Source: SVTX01 sp045660325 (GTDB lineage: Bacteria; Bacillota; Clostridia; Oscillospirales; CAG-272). Taken from it: a DNA stretch of 36,414 bases. Below the pieces are notes generated by a model, which saw only the letters and a list, made by a program, of their open reading frames with translations, had not been told where the DNA came from and searched no databases. Positions 23,892 through 31,773 of the stretch are shown in pieces. The stretch's first letter is position 1, and each line of letters starts with the position of its first letter. Position numbers and translations under genes: made by a program. The DNA lies in the NCBI GenBank assembly GCA_045660325.1, contig JAZRDO010000024.1:1-36414 (forward strand), given 5' to 3'.

Positions 23892-26800
23892 ATGACCAAC
23901 TTTGATTTCCTAAAAGATACCCCCGATTTTGATACGTTTAGTGACGTAGCGATATCGGCGGAGAAAATATTACATATAGACGTGGACGCCTGCGTGCTGA
24001 ATTGCCGCAGGGCGATGGAGTTTGCGGTCAAGTGGATGTATTCTGTTGATCGCGATCTCGTCATGCCTTATCAGGATAATCTCGTCAGTCTTATGAACGA
24101 CGAGAAATTCCGCGATATTATCGGTGACGATATCTGGCGTCGTATGGAATTCATTCGTAAGCTTGGCAACAATGCGGCACACGGTGGCAAAAAGGTCACC
24201 AAGGAGCAGGCGGAACTTTGCCTTGAAAACCTCTTTGTTTTTCTTGATTGTATTGCATATTTCTACGCTCCCGAATACAACGAGCCGCGGTTTGATAAAT
24301 CTTTGCTTGAGCTCACTGTGGACGAAGCTCTTTCCTTCGTTCCCGAAAACGAGATTGATATTGCCAAGCTGATTGAAGAAAACAAGGCGCTTAAGGACGA
24401 GCTTACCGTTCGCCGCGCCGAGCAACAGCAGACCTACGTGCCAAAGCCTCTTGACCTTTCCGAGTATAAAACGAGAAAAATATATATTGATTTTATGCTT
24501 CAGGATGCAGGCTGGGTAGAGGGCAAGGATTGGATCAATGAGGTGGAGCTTTACGGTATGCCTAACAAGAGCGAGGTGGGTTATGCCGATTACGTTCTCT
24601 TTGGCGATGACGGAAAACCTCTCGCGGTTCTTGAAGCCAAGCGCACCTGCGTGGACGTTGCCAAGGGCAGACAGCAGGCAAAGCTCTATGCTGACCTTTT
24701 GGAGAAGAAATACGGCCGGAGACCGATCATTTTCCTCTCCAACGGCTTTGACACGCGTATTTGGAACGATAAATATTATCCCGAGCGCCGCGTGGCGTCC
24801 GTATACTCAAAGCGCGATCTTGAAAAGCTGTTCAATTTGCATTTGATGCGGACAAGCCTTAAAAACGTGATGGTCGACAAAGCGATTGCCGGACGTTACT
24901 ATCAAGAGGGTGCAATTAAGGCTGTTTGCGAATCCTTTGATAAGAAGAATCGTCGCAAGGCACTTCTTGTTATGGCAACAGGTTCGGGCAAGACGAGAAC
25001 CGTCATTGCTCTTTGTAAGGTGTTGCTTGATCACGGCTGGGTAAAAAATATTCTATTCCTTGCTGACCGTAATTCGCTTGTTACACAGGCGAAGCGTGCC
25101 TTTGTGAATATGCTTTCTGACCTCTCTGTAACCAATCTCTGTGAGGACAAGGAGAATTTTGACGCTCGTTGTGTATTCTCGACCTATCAAACGATGATGA
25201 ACTGCATTGATACCATTAAGGACGAGAACGAGAAGAAGCTCTTTACCGTCGGACATTTTGACCTCGTGATTGTTGACGAGGCACACCGCTCTATCTATAA
25301 CAAGTACAAGGATATCTTCAATTATTTCGACGCGCCGCTGGTGGGTCTTACCGCCACACCGAAGGACGAGATCGACAAGAACACTTATGAGATCTTTGAG
25401 CTTGAAAACGGTGTCCCTACCTATGGCTATGAGCTTGGACAAGCAGTTACCGACGGATTCCTCGTTGATTTTATGTCTGTCGAGAGCAAGCTGAAATTCA
25501 TCGAGCAAGGTATCGTATACGATGATCTTTCCGAAGAAGATAGACAAGCTTATGAGGACACCTTTGAGGATGAAAACGGCGAGCTTCCCGAAAGCATCGC
25601 CTCCTCTGCTATCAACGAGTGGGTATTTAACGAGGATACCATTCGTCAGGTGCTCCATATCTTGATGCAGGACGGTCTGCGCATTGATTACGGTGAAAAG
25701 CTAGGAAAGACAATAATTTTTGCCAAGAACCACGAGCACGCCGGAAAGATTCACGAGATATTCGGCAAAGAATATCCCAATCTTCCCGGATACACCAAGG
25801 TCATTGATAACTATATGACTTATGCGCAGAGCGCGATTGATGAATTCTCTGATCCCAAGAAATTGCCTCAAATCGCAATCTCCGTCGATATGCTCGACAC
25901 GGGTATTGACGTGCCTGAGGTGCTTAACCTTGTTTTCTTTAAAAAAGTGATGAGCAAGGCGAAGTTCTGGCAGATGATTGGCCGTGGCACTCGTCGATGC
26001 GACGGGCTAATGGATGGCAAGGACAAGGACAAGTTCTACATCTTTGATTTCTGCGGAAACTTTGAGTTCTTCCGCATGAATAATGGAAGACCTACTGCAA
26101 ATCAGATTGCCTTGCAGGGAGCGATCTTTAAGCTCAAGGCACAGATTGCTTTTAAGATGCAGGAACTTGCCTATCAGACAACCGAGCTGATTGCCTTCCG
26201 AAAATCGGTAGTTGACGATATGGTGCGTAAGGTGCGTGAACTCAACAAAGAAAATTTTGCTGTTCGTCAGCATTTGCGCTATGTGGAGCAGTATGCAAAT
26301 CCCGACAACTATAATTCACTCACCTACGAAGATACTTTATTGATGGCGGAAGAACTCGCGCCGTTGATAACACCTGACGAGGACGAGGCGTCGGCAGTTC
26401 GTTTTGATGCCTTGGTGTATGGCATTGAGCTTGCATATCTTGCCGGCAAGAAGTATTCTCGCGCACGTACCGATCTTTACAAAAAGGTCAGCGGTATTGC
26501 AAGTGTAGCCAATATTCCCGAGATTATGGTTCAGTACGAGCTTATCAACAAGATTTTGCACACGGATTATTTGGAGAACGCCGGAATTAACGAATTCGAG
26601 CATATCCGCGAAAATCTTCGTGATTTGATGAAGTATATCCCAAGAACAGGGATAAAATATATCACCAATTTTGATGATGAAATTCTTTCTGTAGAGTGGA
26701 ATGAATCTTATCTTGAAAGCGACGATCTTAAGAACTATAAAGCAAAGGCAGAATTCTATATTCGTCAGCATCAGGATGAAACGGCTATTGCCAAGCTAAA

Positions 26801-27188
26801 GAGCAATGTCCCTTTGAGCACAGATGATGTTAAGGCGCTTGAGCGTATTCTGTGGAGTGAGGTTGGTAGTAAAAAGGACTACGAAGCGGAATATGGCGAA
26901 AAGCCCCTTGGTGAATTCGTGCGTGAGATCGTGGGGCTTGATATGGCGGCGGCTAAGGCGGCATTTGCGGATTATCTGAATGACGTTAATCTTGATGCAG
27001 ACCAGATCTATTTCGTTAATCAAATTATTGAGTATATTGTCCATAACGGTGTGCTGAAGGATCTCTCGGTGCTTCAGGAGGCTCCTTTTACCGATAACGG
27101 AAGCATTGTTGAGGTGTTTACCGATATTACGGTCTGGATGGGCATCAAAAGAATCATTGATCAGATAAATGCCAACGCTGCGGCGTGA
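23892..27188 (+). CDS. hsdR: Type I restriction endonuclease subunit R
   Basis: 1098 residues from ATG 23892. HsdR moves DNA with ATP and cuts away from the target. The N-terminus (about 1-130) is a DUF4145-like helical domain (CRRAMEFAVKWMY...RKLGNNAAHG). A nuclease core with ADYVLFGDD and LEAK (Glu 248, Lys 250) follows. Helicase motifs: GSGKT (364-368), DEAH (462-465), TATP (near 490) and QMIGRGTRRCD (near 695). The C-terminus ends in a helical domain. The upstream GTG at 23880 overlaps the preceding gene and is less likely. Codon use is closer to hsdM than to the intervening genes. It is the last gene of the operon before a strong hairpin. Confidence 0.95.
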   Translation: MTNFDFLKDTPDFDTFSDVAISAEKILHIDVDACVLNCRRAMEFAVKWMYSVDRDLVMPYQDNLVSLMNDEKFRDIIGDDIWRRMEFIRKLGNNAAHGGKKVTKEQAELCLENLFVFLDCIAYFYAPEYNEPRFDKSLLELTVDEALSFVPENEIDIAKLIEENKALKDELTVRRAEQQQTYVPKPLDLSEYKTRKIYIDFMLQDAGWVEGKDWINEVELYGMPNKSEVGYADYVLFGDDGKPLAVLEAKRTCVDVAKGRQQAKLYADLLEKKYGRRPIIFLSNGFDTRIWNDKYYPERRVASVYSKRDLEKLFNLHLMRTSLKNVMVDKAIAGRYYQEGAIKAVCESFDKKNRRKALLVMATGSGKTRTVIALCKVLLDHGWVKNILFLADRNSLVTQAKRAFVNMLSDLSVTNLCEDKENFDARCVFSTYQTMMNCIDTIKDENEKKLFTVGHFDLVIVDEAHRSIYNKYKDIFNYFDAPLVGLTATPKDEIDKNTYEIFELENGVPTYGYELGQAVTDGFLVDFMSVESKLKFIEQGIVYDDLSEEDRQAYEDTFEDENGELPESIASSAINEWVFNEDTIRQVLHILMQDGLRIDYGEKLGKTIIFAKNHEHAGKIHEIFGKEYPNLPGYTKVIDNYMTYAQSAIDEFSDPKKLPQIAISVDMLDTGIDVPEVLNLVFFKKVMSKAKFWQMIGRGTRRCDGLMDGKDKDKFYIFDFCGNFEFFRMNNGRPTANQIALQGAIFKLKAQIAFKMQELAYQTTELIAFRKSVVDDMVRKVRELNKENFAVRQHLRYVEQYANPDNYNSLTYEDTLLMAEELAPLITPDEDEASAVRFDALVYGIELAYLAGKKYSRARTDLYKKVSGIASVANIPEIMVQYELINKILHTDYLENAGINEFEHIRENLRDLMKYIPRTGIKYITNFDDEILSVEWNESYLESDDLKNYKAKAEFYIRQHQDETAIAKLKSNVPLSTDDVKALERILWSEVGSKKDYEAEYGEKPLGEFVREIVGLDMAAAKAAFADYLNDVNLDADQIYFVNQIIEYIVHNGVLKDLSVLQEAPFTDNGSIVEVFTDITVWMGIKRIIDQINANAAA

Positions 27189-27239
27189 AACGTCAGCTTT
27201 GAAGCGACGAGAACAAAAAGAAACAAGCTAAATATAACG

Positions 27240-27283
27240 ATCATCTCCTGTGATTTGATTTGGTCACAGGAGATGATTTTTTT
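27240..27283. terminator. Bidirectional terminator after hsdR
   Basis: A perfect 14-bp stem ATCATCTCCTGTGA / TCACAGGAGATGAT (27240-27253, 27264-27277) is followed by a T run. Confidence 0.92.
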
Positions 27284-27414
27284 GCCTCACGCTTATACTT
27301 ATAATAACTATTCCTTGAGCAACCGCAGAGTTTCATTACATCAGGGCCTTCGAGCGATCCACCGAAATCGCGGCTATGCTTTTTGATGATTTCTTTATAT
27401 TTTATTAATTTCAT
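27241..27414 (-). CDS. Possible small HTH protein at the island right end
   Basis: 57 residues on the minus strand. The centre, GPDVMKLCGCSRNSYYKYKRE (split as GPDVMKLCGC then SRNSYYKYKRE), reads like a helix-turn-helix of the kind found at the C-terminus of resolvases or in small excisionase-like regulators. The N-terminus is basic (KYKEIIKKHSRDF). Its last codons run into the hsdR terminator, and I see only a weak ribosome binding site, so it may be a decayed recombinase fragment rather than a live gene. If real, it is the only mobility-related trace inside the island. Confidence 0.35.
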   Translation of the reverse strand: MKLIKYKEIIKKHSRDFGGSLEGPDVMKLCGCSRNSYYKYKREAKKSSPVTKSNHRR

Positions 27415-27492
27415 GATTATGAATATATCGAAAAAATGTACGACAGTGTGCTTGATGCTTGGATAGGCTTGAAGGGTTGATTTGTTTGTTTT

Positions 27493-27818
27493 AAAAAGTC
27501 ATTTTTTGCCATACATATAAAAATTTCAATCGAGCAAAATAATATCAGAGATGCAAAGTGAATCGGAATTTTCGAGTCGTATCGCGAATTTCGGTCGCGG
27601 TGCAGACTCGATTTATTATAGATTGAAACGTAAAATACCCATTGGGTTTAAAAGGAGAATTAATATTATGGCAAACAAGTCAGCTAAGAAGGCACTTGAA
27701 CAGTTCAAGATGCAGGCAGCAAGCGAAGTAGGCGTTAACCTCAACAACGGCGGTTACAACGGTGACCTCACATCCAGACAGGCTGGTTCCATCGGCGGTC
27801 AGATGGTTAAGAAGATGA
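27493..27818 (+). repeat. Right 326-bp direct repeat
   Basis: The partner of 16891-17216. Leader differences are two single bases; the coding part differs at about six bases, all silent (for example TCT-CGT versus TCC-AGA for Ser-Arg). It runs into the intact 3' end of the gene. Confidence 0.95.
27572..27611 (+). other. Two-step hairpin in the right SASP leader
   Basis: The same outer stem as in the left copy, TCGAGTC / GACTCGA, with a perfect inner stem CGCGA / TCGCG around a 7-nt loop. Confidence 0.5.
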
Positions 27819-27862
27819 TCGAATCCTACGAAAACAACTTACAGGGCGGTATGACAAAGTAA
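27668..27862 (+). CDS. Alpha/beta-type small acid-soluble spore protein (intact copy)
   Basis: 64 residues, the usual length. SASPs coat and protect DNA in dormant endospores and are degraded at germination. Visible: the protease-site region FKMQAASEVGV (13-23), a Gly/Asn linker NNGGYNGDL, the first DNA-binding motif TSRQAGSIGGQMVKKMI, and the second helix IESYENNLQGG lost from the left copy. AAGGAG lies 8 bp upstream. A longer in-frame extension through the leader exists but is noncoding by its hairpins and ribosome binding site. Its -35 region differs from the left copy, so whether it is still expressed in the forespore is open. Confidence 0.93.
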   Translation: MANKSAKKALEQFKMQAASEVGVNLNNGGYNGDLTSRQAGSIGGQMVKKMIESYENNLQGGMTK

Positions 27863-27906
27863 GATTGATTTAAAAAATCAATTTTTCGGTCTACACCTTG
27901 AGGATA

Positions 27907-27938
27907 ATCCCCACCGATTTTTCGGTGGGGATCTTTTT
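27907..27938 (+). terminator. Intrinsic terminator of the SASP gene
   Basis: ATCCCCACCG / CGGTGGGGAT (27907-27916, 27923-27932) with a T run. Confidence 0.92.
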
Positions 27939-27979
27939 GTAATATTTTGTAATATTTGTTTTTGTTTTTCCATTTTCGC

Positions 27980-28008
27980 TTGAAGTTTTGGGAAAATAAT
28001 GATATAAT
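27980..28008 (+). promoter_or_regulatory. Sigma-A-type promoter of the MBL lipoprotein
   Basis: TTGAAG (27980-27985), 17 bp, TATAAT (28003-28008). Confidence 0.7.
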
Positions 28009-28056
28009 GATATGTGGTAAGATTTTATACCCAACTAAACCCATGGAGATGATAAA

Positions 28057-30354
28057 ATGAAAAGAATTGTTGCATTGGTTTTGGCATTAATATTGGCATT
28101 AATGTTGAGCCTTACGGGATGTAATACTGTTGTCGATCAAGTTGCAGACGGCACCCCCATCGAAGAGGTAACGACTACAGATAACGGCAACAACCAGCTT
28201 GAGAACAATCAGCCCGAAAACAATCAGCCTGAGAACAATCAGCCTGAGAACAATCAGCCTGAAAACAACCAGCCTGAAAACAACCAGCCTGAGAACAACC
28301 AGCCTGAGAACAATCAGCCTGAGAACAATCAGCCTGAGAACAATCGGCCTGAGAACAATCGGCCTGAGAACAATCAGCCTGAGAACAATCAGCCTGAAAA
28401 CAATCAGCCTGAGAACAATCAGCCTGAAAACAATCAGCCTGAGAACAATCAGCCTGAGAACAATCAGCCTGAAAGCAATCAGCCTGAAAACAATCAGCCT
28501 GAAAATAATCAGCCTGAAAACAATCAGCCTGAGAACAATCAGCATGAAAGCAATCAGCCTGAAAATAACCAGCCTGAGAACAATCAGCCCGAAAATAACC
28601 AACCCACACATACTCACAGTCACAAGGCAACCGTAACTGCCCCTACCTGTACAAAGGACGGTTATACTACTTACGTTTGTGCTGGTTGTGGCGATAGCTA
28701 CGTATCTAACACAGTTGCTGCTACAGGACACAAGAACGTTACTGTTCAGGGCAAGGCTGCAACTTGTACGGAATCCGGTCTTACAAACGGAACAAAGTGT
28801 TCGGTTTGTTACACAATAATCGTTGAACAGACTGTTATTGCAGCCACAGGACACAGCTGGACTGCAGCAACAACCGAGGCTCCCAAGACCTGTACCTCGT
28901 GTGGTGCAACTGAAGGCGACAAGCTTCCAAGCTCCGGCTCTTCTTCAGGTGGATCCACATCAACAGGTTACAGCGAAACACTTTACGTAAGCTACATTGA
29001 CGTAGGGCAGGGCGACAGTATCTTTATTAAGGTTGGCGATTGCGACATTCTTATTGATGCGGGTACGTCAAGCTACGGTTCAACCGTTACCTCTTATTTG
29101 AAGAGTCAGGGCGTTGATGATATCGAGCTTATGATCAATTCTCATCCCGATAGCGACCATTACGGCGGATTGCCTGCGGTTCTTAGCGCTTACACGGTTG
29201 AGGAAATATGGATGTCATCGTATGCCAAGACGGGATCAACGTTTACGAGCTTTAAGTCCAAGGTGAATTCCGAGGGCTGTCCCGTAAGCACCCCCTCGGT
29301 AGGCACGGTATATACTTATGAATATTTGACGCTCACGGTTATTTACAACGGCTCGGGCGCGTCAAATTCGAACGATTCCTCCCTTGTTATTATGCTTGAA
29401 TACGGCAGCTTCAGATTCCTCTTTACGGGTGACATCAGTTCAAGCGTTGAGAGTAAGCTCGTAAGCGGAGGTAAGGATCTCAGCTGTGACGTATTGAAGG
29501 TTCCTCATCACGGCAGCGCGGGCTCAAGCTCGTCCTCGTTCTTGAATGCTACGGGTGCTGATTACGGTGTTATTTGCGTAGGCGCGGGCAACTCCTACGG
29601 ACATCCTAAGGACGCGGCGTTGGATAGACTTTCCTCCGCGGGAATTGCAGTATACCGTACGGATCTCAAGGGTCATATAGTATTCCATACCGACGGCGCG
29701 TCGATGACTACTCCGAGCGGTGTTGTAGGAGGAGAGACGGGCTCAGGCTCGGGAGTTGCTCCCGGCGGATCGACATCCGGCGGATCCTCGTCGGGCAGCA
29801 CTACGGGAGCGTATATTGCAAATTCCTCTACAAAGGTATATCACTTGCCTTCGTGCGGTCACGCTCCGACGACAAATAAAATCTACATTGACGATACCAC
29901 AGGATATACGCCTTGCTCTTATTGTGTAGGAAGCAGCAGCGGTACTACCTATATAGCTAATAGCTCTACCAAGGTATATCATTTGCCGACATGCAGCTAT
30001 GCGCCTACAACGAACAAGATTACTATTACAAGCACCTCGGGATATACACCGTGTTCGCGTTGTATAGGCAGCAGCGGTGGTGGTACTACGTATATAGCTA
30101 ACAGTTCTACAAAGGTATATCATTTGCCGACGTGCAGCTATGTGCCTACAACGAACAAGATTACTATTACAAGTACCTCGGGATACACACCTTGTTCACG
30201 TTGTATTGGTAGCTCGAGCACCAAGACTTATATTCTTAATAAGGAAACCGGAGTATACCACCTGTCAACGTGCAGTTATCTTCCCGCGTCGTCCAAGCGT
30301 GAGACGATTACAAGCACTTCGGGCTATAAAGCCTGCGGTCACTGTTTAGGATAA
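28057..30354 (+). CDS. Lipoprotein with ComEC-like metallo-beta-lactamase domain
   Basis: 765 residues. Lipobox LTGC (Cys 22) anchors it outside. Then come a 27-copy ENNQP repeat stalk (about 49-183), a Cys-pair region (PTCTKDGYTTYVCAGCG, then GHSW...TCTSCGA, about 190-285), and a Ser/Gly linker. The catalytic-type domain starts at YVSYIDVGQGDS (about 310) with the metal motif HPDSDHYGG (His 363 onward), FTGDIS and VPHHGS (near 465-485), matching the metallo-beta-lactamase part of ComEC/Rec2 and secreted nucleases. Four C-terminal repeats of about 45 residues (585-765) each carry YHLPxC...GYxPCxxC, like Ada-type zinc sites. An extracellular DNase or phosphodiesterase is likely; the substrate is inferred. 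Confidence 0.85.
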   Translation: MKRIVALVLALILALMLSLTGCNTVVDQVADGTPIEEVTTTDNGNNQLENNQPENNQPENNQPENNQPENNQPENNQPENNQPENNQPENNQPENNRPENNRPENNQPENNQPENNQPENNQPENNQPENNQPENNQPESNQPENNQPENNQPENNQPENNQHESNQPENNQPENNQPENNQPTHTHSHKATVTAPTCTKDGYTTYVCAGCGDSYVSNTVAATGHKNVTVQGKAATCTESGLTNGTKCSVCYTIIVEQTVIAATGHSWTAATTEAPKTCTSCGATEGDKLPSSGSSSGGSTSTGYSETLYVSYIDVGQGDSIFIKVGDCDILIDAGTSSYGSTVTSYLKSQGVDDIELMINSHPDSDHYGGLPAVLSAYTVEEIWMSSYAKTGSTFTSFKSKVNSEGCPVSTPSVGTVYTYEYLTLTVIYNGSGASNSNDSSLVIMLEYGSFRFLFTGDISSSVESKLVSGGKDLSCDVLKVPHHGSAGSSSSSFLNATGADYGVICVGAGNSYGHPKDAALDRLSSAGIAVYRTDLKGHIVFHTDGASMTTPSGVVGGETGSGSGVAPGGSTSGGSSSGSTTGAYIANSSTKVYHLPSCGHAPTTNKIYIDDTTGYTPCSYCVGSSSGTTYIANSSTKVYHLPTCSYAPTTNKITITSTSGYTPCSRCIGSSGGGTTYIANSSTKVYHLPTCSYVPTTNKITITSTSGYTPCSRCIGSSSTKTYILNKETGVYHLSTCSYLPASSKRETITSTSGYKACGHCLG
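28201..28605 (+). repeat. 27 tandem 15-bp repeats (ENNQP)
   Basis: Unit GAGAACAATCAGCCT with third-base variants and a few coding variants (ENNRP, ESNQP, ENNQH). It encodes a Pro/Asn/Gln stalk. Copy number is likely to vary between strains by slippage. It is not a CRISPR array: there are no spacers. Confidence 0.97.
29809..30351 (+). repeat. Four C-terminal zinc-site-like repeats
   Basis: Coding repeats with the frame YIANSSTKVYHLPTC, a variable TTNKI(T) stretch and GYTPCSRC. Units two and three are nearly identical in DNA, suggesting recent duplication; units one and four are more divergent. Confidence 0.85.
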
Positions 30355-30368
30355 AAAATCTTATAAAT

Positions 30369-30404
30369 AATATGCACTCAAAGAAATTTGGGTGCATATT
30401 TTAT
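30369..30404 (+). terminator. Intrinsic terminator after the MBL lipoprotein
   Basis: AATATGCAC / GTGCATATT with further pairing inside and a T-rich tail. Confidence 0.75.
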
Positions 30405-30430
30405 TTCGGGATATTTTTATCATAAAAATG

Positions 30431-30459
30431 TTGAAATCTTCAGAAAATAATGTTATAAT
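30431..30459 (+). promoter_or_regulatory. Sigma-A-type promoter of the aminopeptidase gene
   Basis: TTGAAA (30431-30436), 17 bp, TATAAT (30454-30459). Confidence 0.75.
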
Positions 30460-30492
30460 AATATAAATAGTTAATTTTGGAGGAATTCAAAA

Positions 30493-31734
30493 ATGAAAAA
30501 GACGATTTTACGTAGCTACGCAAAGCTTATTGCAAGACGTGGCGGCAATATAAAGAAGGGCGAGGACGTAGTTATCAATGCGGCTCTCGATCAGCCTGAG
30601 TTCATTTGCATGGTTGTAGAGGAGTGCTATCGCGCAGGTGCGGCAAGAGTTATGGTTGAGTGGAGCTATATGCCTAAAAGCAAGCTTGATATCCGTCATA
30701 TGAGTCAGAAGAGACTCGGAACGGTTGAGGAGTTCGAAGAAGCGAAGCTCAAGTACCGTCTTGAGAAGAATCCCGCAATGATCCACATTATTTCCGACGA
30801 TCCCGATGGACTCAAGGGTGTAAATATGAAAAAATACGGCGCGGCTATGGCGGAAAAAATGAAGGTTATAAAGCCTTACCGCGACGCTATGGAAAATAAG
30901 AACAAGTGGAGCATCGCAGCTGTTCCCGGTGAAGCGTGGGCAAGAAAGGTTTTCCCCGGACTTCGCACGTCGGTAGCGGTTGAAAAGCTTTGGGAGGCGA
31001 TCCTTTACACGTCTCGCGTAATTGACAAGGACGGCAACGCGCTCGATCCTATTGCAGAGTGGGATAAGCACAACAACAGCTTCCTTGAAAAGGGAAGAAC
31101 TCTTAACGAAAAGAAGATAAGAAAGCTTAAATATACATCCGCAAACGGCACAAATCTCATGGTTGGTCTTATGGACGGAAGCCAGTTCGTTGGCGGTGGC
31201 GAGCACACTCTCGGCGGCGAATATTTTAATCCTAACATTCCTACTGAGGAGCTTTTCACAACTCCCCGCGCAGGTGATGCCGAGGGTATCGTTTATTCCG
31301 CTATGCCGCTTTCCTGGAGAGGTCAGATCATTGACAATTTCAGCGTAAGATTTGAGGGCGGCAGAGTCGTTGAGGTTCACGCGGAGCAGAATGAGGAGCT
31401 TCTCCGTCAGATGGTATCTATGGATGAGGGTGCTGCAAGACTTGGCGAGTGTGCGCTCGTGCCTTTCACGTCACCTATCCGCCAGAGCGGTATTATGTTC
31501 TATAACACACTCTTTGACGAGAACGCGTCCTGCCATTTGGCGCTCGGCCGCGGCTACTCCAACTGTGTTCTTGACTACGACAAGTACACCGCTGAGGAGC
31601 TTCGTGAAATGGGCGTAAACGACTCCAACATTCACGTTGACTTTATGATCGGCTCGGATGACCTCAAGGTAGTAGGTATCTGCGAGGACGGAAGTGAGTT
31701 TGAAATCTTCCGTGACGGAAACTGGGCGTTCTGA
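30493..31734 (+). CDS. Aminopeptidase, M29 family
   Basis: 413 residues, usual for M29 (AmpS/PepS-type) cytoplasmic metallo-aminopeptidases, which release N-terminal amino acids using two metal ions. Family stretches are clear: IPTEELFTTP (metal-binding Glu region), GECALVPFTSPI, FYNTLFDENASCHLALGRGY (His and Tyr) and NDSNIHVDFMIGS (His and Asp). No signal peptide. TGGAGG precedes the start. It may share a transcript with the GH39-like gene 39 bp downstream, as no terminator separates them. Substrate preference cannot be read from the sequence. Confidence 0.92.
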   Translation: MKKTILRSYAKLIARRGGNIKKGEDVVINAALDQPEFICMVVEECYRAGAARVMVEWSYMPKSKLDIRHMSQKRLGTVEEFEEAKLKYRLEKNPAMIHIISDDPDGLKGVNMKKYGAAMAEKMKVIKPYRDAMENKNKWSIAAVPGEAWARKVFPGLRTSVAVEKLWEAILYTSRVIDKDGNALDPIAEWDKHNNSFLEKGRTLNEKKIRKLKYTSANGTNLMVGLMDGSQFVGGGEHTLGGEYFNPNIPTEELFTTPRAGDAEGIVYSAMPLSWRGQIIDNFSVRFEGGRVVEVHAEQNEELLRQMVSMDEGAARLGECALVPFTSPIRQSGIMFYNTLFDENASCHLALGRGYSNCVLDYDKYTAEELREMGVNDSNIHVDFMIGSDDLKVVGICEDGSEFEIFRDGNWAF

Positions 31735-31773
31735 TCTGTATTTATTTGAATTTTAAGAAGGGAGGGAAATATT

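Larger units (their letters stand above)
17217..27492. mobile_element. Defence-type island inserted at a duplicated SASP gene
   Basis: Everything between the two 326-bp repeats: fic, hsdM, four accessory genes, hsdS and hsdR, plus a possible small HTH gene on the minus strand. No complete integrase, transposase or replication gene is visible. The geometry (broken gene at left, whole gene at right) fits integration of a circle by a single crossover within homologous SASP sequence, or an unequal duplication. Recombination between the repeats would delete one 10,602-bp unit and restore a single intact gene. Confidence 0.7.

Noticed and set aside
28201..28605. Possible CRISPR array
   Set aside because: Units are contiguous 15-mers without unique spacers and encode a peptide repeat.
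28099..28854. Open frames in several phases through the ENNQP repeats
   Set aside because: A 15-bp repeat without stops keeps many frames open; only the plus frame with the lipobox and MBL domain is real.
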